Below, one piece after another: positions 28,901 through 32,642 of a stretch of DNA of 32,642 bases (positions are counted from its first letter, which is position 1; the number at the start of each line of letters is the position of its first letter). The DNA comes from an uncultured Clostridia bacterium (lineage in GTDB: Bacteria > Bacillota > Clostridia > Christensenellales > UBA1242). A program made the translations under genes and the position numbers. Below the pieces are notes generated by a model. That model ran no database searches and was not told where the DNA came from. It saw only the letters and a program-made list of their open reading frames with translations. The stretch is taken from contig CALEWH010000015.1 in NCBI GenBank assembly GCA_937925475.1, forward strand, positions 1-32,642. Direction: 5' to 3'.

Positions 28901-29178
28901 TATTCTTTACTGATTTGGCTGACAGAATTGATGATTTGAAAGTGACAGTGGGAAGCAGTGAAATTACACTTGCGACAGCTGATAATCCTTTACAACTTGA
29001 TTATAGGATATATCTAATTCCAAGTAGTGATAGTTCGATAAACACTGGCATTCCATATTACAGCCTAAGCAGTGAAAACTTTGACTCGTTTACAGTAATC
29101 CGAATCAAACTTGTCCAACCTAATATAGACACTGAGCCCGAAGTGCCTGAGCCTATACCTGCTGAGCCCGAAGTGTAA
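25969..29178 (+). CDS. Large membrane-anchored surface protein, function unknown
   Basis: 1,069 residues from the ATG at 25969. A Lys/Glu-rich cytoplasmic start (KDKNIEKEKGKEKGKGFKK) is followed by one membrane helix at about 22-46 (ICGFVSLGIVGIIGIAFGIAL) and then an extracellular part of more than 1,000 residues, topologically a type II (signal-anchor) protein. The first 150 extracellular residues look Ig-like (short strands around SAPIKYSGDGSAEVVVMSGD and AGTPFTLSFVEEAGGGEVEI). The rest is mixed and not recognised, with repeated Tyr/Asp/Asn-rich stretches like those of the giant protein at the other end of the window. The C-terminus is Pro/Glu-rich (EPEVPEPIPAEPEV), and its DNA repeats GAGCCCGAAGTG twice. 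No LPXTG or second membrane helix is seen. It has its own promoter. A role in envelope structure or adhesion is inferred only from topology. Confidence 0.8.
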   Translation: MKDKNIEKEKGKEKGKGFKKFLKICGFVSLGIVGIIGIAFGIALIKGSFKDEKINILTLSTSVDNIVCPSAPIKYSGDGSAEVVVMSGDSLTTTLSFTPEKANQTELTVTYINGKSLLKETPSKITAGTPFTLSFVEEAGGGEVEIKFTNSTRLASFTLKVLVDSPVEDENIEFSADEGGFKEMEHTETITSDDGNGGTTTSELKSIRFVTASNPNATKYITLKGVQANTVAPKRGAVVFADSTINTLTYKKPYTIIGTGENCLAILDSQNQVIQNSNGTVYFKYAMRALSSTKDAYICSYVPKTFAMQLDFVDSWLYNALNNNLTDYPYEQVNAFINKYFDYIFPSYGKKLTDEQLLLAFNALSDEDKAGMTFEQYKDAYNNTFDLTSEINGLLQKDENDKFVVITGDGEESQRLCKIMQNIFVYKKQEIIVSDVEVGKINVQPTISYRLFSTTDYNNETVGEGESVSVDYLGVSLISKSATDIDNALLKENIGRIVIAPYVEMSNDELDNETGLPLDMNNWKFEKDEAGDDMLTRPILESGPKVTAKDGNQYLQYIRFGKDEESFVWYKYDDTRLRLTQSYTLEGYKKLSKWSMTMLQPTITSESLALIYSIESINEDGVASFVYAKSDVQINYNSPSSFGFSNTETKMIYHTSTSVAESALSNTDAYREDGVTLINSITLNRGMVLKNSELSTLEYKKVKFFMVKDTNSYVVNDCEYDIFETDGWQECTLYDMNKEQIKIGEAVSFYDLGENPTLIIKNITSLNSEDLSTKVKIFACIMQTDIDGNIMHIADKDGNLHEVVAHYVSSNVKNIKIDHFATKLYSYRVVRGYYIPASQSVDAWIESLGLSEEEKNTLVEKLKDVEDYTETTSENGFTMYISAYPLDLSGKIDESIEKDKENKTYDSDGICTTYLNQAALLNYLSLFNSSIRNSVEYATGEVSPSSDKLQVSEVVKPLNLSNIVFGEDGANDYIKITLFFTDLADRIDDLKVTVGSSEITLATADNPLQLDYRIYLIPSSDSSINTGIPYYSLSSENFDSFTVIRIKLVQPNIDTEPEVPEPIPAEPEV

Positions 29179-29179
29179 G

Positions 29180-29203
29180 TAGTGACAAAAAGTTTTGTCG
29201 CTA
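29180..29203 (+). terminator. Possible weak terminator after the surface protein gene
   Basis: TAGTGACAAAA and TTTTGTCGCTA can form a stem of about ten pairs with one G-T wobble, but only three T follow. Confidence 0.4.
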
Positions 29204-29227
29204 TTTGCAAAAACTAGGCAAATATGT

Positions 29228-29256
29228 TTGTTAAAAAGAAAAAATGTTGTTATAAT
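29228..29256 (+). promoter_or_regulatory. Promoter of the DUF975-like gene
   Basis: TTGTTA (29228-29233), 17 bases, TATAAT (29251-29256). These are the same hexamers as the virB4 promoter. Confidence 0.75.
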
Positions 29257-29281
29257 GTTATAAATATATGGAGGATTATCA

Positions 29282-30109
29282 ATGGCAGAAGTAAGTAAAA
29301 ACAGTATGGATTTGATAAAAAGCACTGGCAAAACCTTGAAAGGTAAGTTTGGTCAAGCCTTTGTAGGTACACTTATTGCTTTTGGACCACTTGTACTTCT
29401 TTCGGTACTTGTCCCATACTTTATTGGATTTGCTCTATCGGTATTTATTTTTGGAGTAATGGAAACAGGTTATATCCGCTTTATGAGAGAAGTTATAGCG
29501 GGCAATAGACCAAAACTTTCACTTATCTACAGTGAAGTAAAAACAGGCTGGGCTGAGACTTTTATCGGCACATGCACACTTTTGATGTTTATTTTGGGTA
29601 CAGTATTGTTTGTAGTCCCAGGTGTTATCCTATATGGATACTATGCTATGAGCCTATTTGTAGCAGAGAAGGAAAAAATCAACGACCCAAAACTTGCACT
29701 TAAATCGACTCGTCTTAAAATGAAAAACAATATTGTTACTATGTATTCGTACAAACTATTCTATTGGGTATTCTACATTATCCTATTGGGACTTGTTATA
29801 CTTGGATACATGGGCGTGTTGTCACTTGCTCAATCAAACATCGTTCTTGCAGTACTTTTGGGTATTGTAGGTATGTTGGTACTTTTGATTGTGTTCTCAA
29901 TCCTTACAATGTACTATCATACATCAAACGAAATGTTCTTCAATGAAATGCTATACTACGAAGAGAAAAGAAACAACAAAACTCAAAAAGTAAATGTTGT
30001 TGAAGAAAAAGCAGAGCCTGCACCAGTTGTAGAAGAAAAAGCAGAAGTAGAAACAAAGAAAGCACCTGCTAAAAAGACTACAACAAAGGCTAAAAAAGAA
30101 GACATATAG
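29282..30109 (+). CDS. DUF975-like integral membrane protein with Lys/Ala-rich tail
   Basis: 275 residues, start preceded by GGAGG with seven-base spacing. About five or six hydrophobic segments lie between 24 and 213. The stretch FVVPGVILYGYYAMSLFVAE followed by INDPKLALKSTRLKMKNN matches the central signature I know from DUF975 membrane proteins of Bacillota (a Pro-Gly turn, a Tyr-rich helix, then 'A...S...M...'). Function of the family is unknown. The last 45 residues form a cytoplasmic low-complexity tail: VVEEKAEPAPVVEEKAE, then a histone-like Lys/Ala/Thr run (KKAPAKKTTTKAKKEDI) that could bind nucleic acid or anionic lipid. It is a single-gene unit with a promoter and terminator. Confidence 0.78.
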   Translation: MAEVSKNSMDLIKSTGKTLKGKFGQAFVGTLIAFGPLVLLSVLVPYFIGFALSVFIFGVMETGYIRFMREVIAGNRPKLSLIYSEVKTGWAETFIGTCTLLMFILGTVLFVVPGVILYGYYAMSLFVAEKEKINDPKLALKSTRLKMKNNIVTMYSYKLFYWVFYIILLGLVILGYMGVLSLAQSNIVLAVLLGIVGMLVLLIVFSILTMYYHTSNEMFFNEMLYYEEKRNNKTQKVNVVEEKAEPAPVVEEKAEVETKKAPAKKTTTKAKKEDI

Positions 30110-30118
30110 TAGATTTTT

Positions 30119-30145
30119 AAAAAGCACCCGCAAGGGTGTTTTTTT
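30119..30145 (+). terminator. Terminator after the DUF975-like gene
   Basis: GC-rich core CACCC / GGGTG with GCAA loop, extended by a G-T pair and A-T pairs, and followed by a run of T. Confidence 0.9.
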
Positions 30146-30165
30146 GTACCTAATTTCATTTTCAC

Positions 30166-30194
30166 GAATATATTTTTATAAAATAAAGATACTA
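30166..30194 (+). promoter_or_regulatory. Possible sporulation (sigma-G-like) promoter of spoVT
   Basis: GAATA (30166-30170), 17 bases, GATACTA (30188-30194). This fits the sigma-G pattern GHATR / CATNHTA as I recall it, except for the first base of the -10 box. No good sigma-A promoter is visible in this gap, in contrast to most other genes here. Confidence 0.3.
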
Positions 30195-30214
30195 AAACTA
30201 CATATGAGGGGAAA

Positions 30215-30748
30215 ATGAAAGATACAGGAATGATACGCAAAATAGATAGCCTTGGAAGGATAGTACTCCCAAAAGAAATAAGGAAATCGATGGGCATTGT
30301 AGAAGGCAGTGCTCTCTCGATTATGCTTGAAAATGGCAAAATTATACTTGAAAAATATGACACAATAAAAAGCATAGGCGATGTTGGCACCGAACTATGC
30401 GAGGTCTTGTATGAGTCCATCAAATGCCCGATAATACTTACCACAACATCAATGCCAGTTTGTGTGATAGGGGCATCCAAAAAACAGTACATAAACAAAG
30501 CTTTGAGTCCCGAAGTTGTGTCCCTTATTCGCGATAATAAAAACTATATTGCAAGCAAAAATGACAACACAACATTGATTCCGATTGTTGTAGGGGAAGA
30601 GATAAAGTTTGACTCGCAAGTATTGTTTCCGATAATAAGTGACGGAAAGTGTGAAGGAATGCTCATTGCTTTGGGCGAGGCGACTATGTGCGACATAAAA
30701 GTTATACAGACCTTTGCGACATTTGCAGGAAAGCAAGTAAAACTATGA
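30215..30748 (+). CDS. spoVT: SpoVT-type transcription regulator (AbrB domain plus GAF-like domain)
   Basis: 177 residues. Residues 5-50 (GMIRKIDSLGRIVLPKEIRK, then GSALSIMLENGKIILEKY) are a SpoVT/AbrB swapped-hairpin DNA-binding domain with the hallmark 'R.ID..GR[IV].[LI]P.E.R'. Residues 55-177 form a GAF-like C-terminal domain as in SpoVT, which in Bacillus modulates late forespore genes as a tetramer. Length matches the family (about 178). GAGGGG lies just before the ATG. The TGA stop overlaps the ATG of the spoVB-like gene (ATGA), so the two are translationally coupled. The spoVT-spoVB order is also known from Bacillus. It suggests descent from an endospore former, although AbrB-GAF regulators also occur in non-sporulating Bacillota. 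Confidence 0.88.
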   Translation: MKDTGMIRKIDSLGRIVLPKEIRKSMGIVEGSALSIMLENGKIILEKYDTIKSIGDVGTELCEVLYESIKCPIILTTTSMPVCVIGASKKQYINKALSPEVVSLIRDNKNYIASKNDNTTLIPIVVGEEIKFDSQVLFPIISDGKCEGMLIALGEATMCDIKVIQTFATFAGKQVKL

Positions 30749-32478
30749 AAAAACAATCGTTTATTGTAGGTGCGGTTATATTGACACTTGGTGGAATAAT
30801 CGCAAAAGTAATAGGTGCGTTCTATAAAATTCCGCTTACAAATATTCTAGGAAGTAGCGGAATGGGGATATATTATCTAATATTTCCACTTTATTCGATT
30901 ATGTTGGTTTTGTCGTCAAATGGGATATCGCTGGCACTTAGCAAACTTGTTGCGGGTGAGCGCGTAAATAAAAACAAAAGAAACGAAACGACATATTTTC
31001 AAATGGCGATTTTGATTACTTTTGCCATAAGTTTTTTGTGCGCTGTGGTGCTTGTCGTGTTTTGCAAAAACATCTCCACAATACAGGGAAATAGCAACTC
31101 TACACTCGGATATATTGCAATTGCACCAGCGCTTGTTTGTGCGTCAATGGTTGCGGTGATAAAGGGATATTTTCAAGGTATAGAAAATATGATCCCGTCG
31201 TCAATCGCAATGATTTTCGAACAAATAGTCAAATTGATAATAGGTCTAATTTTATCGGGTGCATGGCTCTATCGTGGTGTCGAATATGCGGTTTTGGGTG
31301 CGATATGCGGTGTAACAATTAGCGAACTGATTACGCTTTTTGTTATGGTCTTTAACTATGTGTGGTATAAATCAAAAGAAGACTACAAGTTTTTTATGCG
31401 CGAAAAAAGCGGAGAGGTAGTCCAAATTGAGTGGAAAACAAAATGTGTAAGTCACAAGGCGTATCTTAGACATTATCCTAAAAAACGCCGTAGATATCGA
31501 CAAAAATTGAAGATAATGTATTTCTACAACGACAAAGAGTATTTGTCGAAGAGCACTGCTTTCAAAAACCTAATAAGGTTTTCTTTGCCGTCTACACTTT
31601 CATCACTCATTATGCCGTTTATCTCGCTAGTGGATAGTTTTGTAATCATCAACCTGTTTGAAAAAATGGGCATAACTTCTATCACTGCAACATCACTTTA
31701 TGGCCTGTCAAATGGGGTGGTGTCGTCGCTGGTTTCGCTTCCGATAATATTCACGGTGGCTTTTTCTACTGCTGTTATGCCCAATGTTTCAAGTCTGTCT
31801 ACAAATGACAGTGTAGACGAACTCGAAAATCGAAGTGCGTTTTTCATAAAAATAACTTGGATTATAGCACTGCTACTATTTGTAGGGTTTATTGTATTTT
31901 CAAAAGACATTATTAATATTTTGTATGGAAAAGGATTAAGTGAAAAAGTGATTGACGAATACACTTTTTCAAATAGACTACTGATTGTGGGCAGTAGCAC
32001 AATCATCTACAACTGTCTTTTGTCGACGCTAATTGCTCTGCTTAATGGACTAAACAAGCCACAAATCCCCACCATTGCTATGGGTGTAGGTGCGATCGTG
32101 CGATTTGTGGTGTGTTATACACTCGTGCTTGTGCCCAAAATCAATATCTTTTCGGTCTACATCTCTAATGCAATATTTATGTTTGTAGCTTGCCTTATTT
32201 GTGCGGTCGAACTCAATAAATACATAAATCTTTCTATCAATGTTAGGCGTGGAATAATCTATCCACTTATCGTGTCACTACTATCAGGTGGAGTAGGAGT
32301 GGGCGTGGGCATTGCACTACAAAGTGCCAATATTTATCTCAAACTTGTAGTTGGTGTTTTGGCGGTGGTGATTACATATTTTGGTGGGATACTTTTGTTT
32401 GGGGTGTTTGGGGCGCGTGAAAAATCATATTTTCCTTCTATTAGGATAAAAAAACTTTTTGGCAAAACCAAGAAATAG
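30745..32478 (+). CDS. spoVB: SpoVB/MurJ-like MOP-family flippase
   Basis: 577 residues from the ATG at 30745, which overlaps the spoVT stop (ATGA); an in-frame ATG at 30688 lies inside spoVT and is less likely. Fourteen or so hydrophobic segments and the start KQSFIVGAVILTLGGIIAKV with YKIPLTNILGSSGMGIYYLI are typical of SpoVB/YtgP/MurJ polysaccharide or lipid II flippases of the MOP superfamily. The family moves lipid-linked wall precursors across the cytoplasmic membrane; SpoVB acts in spore cortex synthesis. An unusual insert of about 60 residues between helices, at 209-272, holds a strongly basic cluster (HYPKKRRRYRQKLK). Family members are usually near 520-550 residues, so the insert explains the extra length. 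Confidence 0.88.
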   Translation: MKKQSFIVGAVILTLGGIIAKVIGAFYKIPLTNILGSSGMGIYYLIFPLYSIMLVLSSNGISLALSKLVAGERVNKNKRNETTYFQMAILITFAISFLCAVVLVVFCKNISTIQGNSNSTLGYIAIAPALVCASMVAVIKGYFQGIENMIPSSIAMIFEQIVKLIIGLILSGAWLYRGVEYAVLGAICGVTISELITLFVMVFNYVWYKSKEDYKFFMREKSGEVVQIEWKTKCVSHKAYLRHYPKKRRRYRQKLKIMYFYNDKEYLSKSTAFKNLIRFSLPSTLSSLIMPFISLVDSFVIINLFEKMGITSITATSLYGLSNGVVSSLVSLPIIFTVAFSTAVMPNVSSLSTNDSVDELENRSAFFIKITWIIALLLFVGFIVFSKDIINILYGKGLSEKVIDEYTFSNRLLIVGSSTIIYNCLLSTLIALLNGLNKPQIPTIAMGVGAIVRFVVCYTLVLVPKINIFSVYISNAIFMFVACLICAVELNKYINLSINVRRGIIYPLIVSLLSGGVGVGVGIALQSANIYLKLVVGVLAVVITYFGGILLFGVFGAREKSYFPSIRIKKLFGKTKK

Positions 32479-32506
32479 GTATAAGCAAAATTAATAATGT
32501 TTATAC
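32479..32506 (+). terminator. Weak hairpin between spoVB-like gene and HU
   Basis: GTATAAGCA and TGTTTATAC pair over nine positions with one G-T wobble around an AT-rich loop, with TTTA after it. It may be an attenuator or a weak terminator. Confidence 0.3.
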
Positions 32507-32528
32507 TTTACTAATCGGGAGGGGAACT

Positions 32529-32642
32529 ATGAATAAAATGGAACTTATTAAAAGCCTTAGCGCTGAAAGCAAACTTACACAAAAGGACTGTGCATTGTGC
32601 CTAAATGCTCTTACAAATCTTGTAGGCAAAACCCTAAAAAGT
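32529..32642 (+). CDS. hup: HU-family DNA-binding protein, 3' end outside window
   Basis: First 38 codons: MNKMELIKSLSAESKLTQKD, then a helix with Cys21 and Cys24, and LTNLVGKTLKS. This is the N-terminal helix-turn-helix dimerisation part of HU/IHF proteins (compare the usual 'MNK.ELI..VA...LTKKD...A..A....I...L'). The beta-arm that bends DNA lies beyond the window. GGGAGGGG lies four to six bases before the ATG, a strong ribosome binding site as expected of an abundant nucleoid protein. The two cysteines in helix 2 are uncommon for HU. An hup gene near spoVB is a common Bacillota arrangement. Confidence 0.88.
   Translation, partial: MNKMELIKSLSAESKLTQKDCALCLNALTNLVGKTLKS

Noticed and set aside
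1..32642. Alternative genetic code (TGA as Trp) as in mycoplasmas
   Set aside because: spoVT ends in TGA exactly overlapping the next start, and Trp positions that I checked use TGG.

Overview
The window is a contig end from an AT-rich, probably uncultivated Bacillota (Clostridia- or Bacilli-like) genome. The evidence is a spoVT-like regulator overlapping a spoVB-like flippase and followed by an HU gene, strong GGAGG-type ribosome binding sites, sigma-A promoters with exact 17-base spacers, and U-tailed hairpin terminators. TAA, TAG and TGA all act as stops, so the code is the standard bacterial one. Bases 1-49 are not genomic: they match an Illumina TruSeq-type index adapter, and this adapter supplies the false stop of the first gene.

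Layout. (1) Bases 50-8948, minus strand: a giant surface protein of at least 2,965 residues with an N-terminal membrane segment, many Ig-like modules and the start of a C-terminal membrane helix, cut by the contig end. (2) Bases 9515-19086: a type IV secretion (T4SS) locus with three paralogous VirB2/TrbC-like two-helix pilins, a VirD4/TraG coupling ATPase on the opposite strand, a VirB6-like polytopic protein with a long soluble tail, and a VirB4 ATPase with a VirB3/PrgI-like membrane N-terminus. (3) Bases 19445-23171: an unrecognised 1,139-residue multidomain soluble protein and an 80-residue helical protein, each behind its own good promoter. (4) Bases 23358-24278, minus: class II fructose-bisphosphate aldolase. 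(5) Bases 24414-30109: a CxxC DUF1858 protein, an Ig-like lipoprotein, a 1,069-residue membrane-anchored surface protein and a DUF975-like membrane protein. (6) Bases 30215-32642: spoVT, spoVB-like and the first 38 codons of HU.

How it fits together (inference): VirB4 and VirD4 would power a minimal Gram-positive T4SS channel built on the VirB6-like protein, with the pilin-like proteins as membrane or filament subunits. The giant divergent surface protein could be its adhesin or contact factor. No relaxase, integrase, att site, peptidoglycan hydrolase or VirB8-like protein is visible, and housekeeping genes follow directly. The locus is therefore either the transfer half of an element that extends past the broken contig end, or a domesticated T4SS used for protein secretion or contact. 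The best candidates for something undescribed are the pilin triplet, the giant surface protein, the 1,139-residue protein, and the small palindromes scattered between the T4SS genes.
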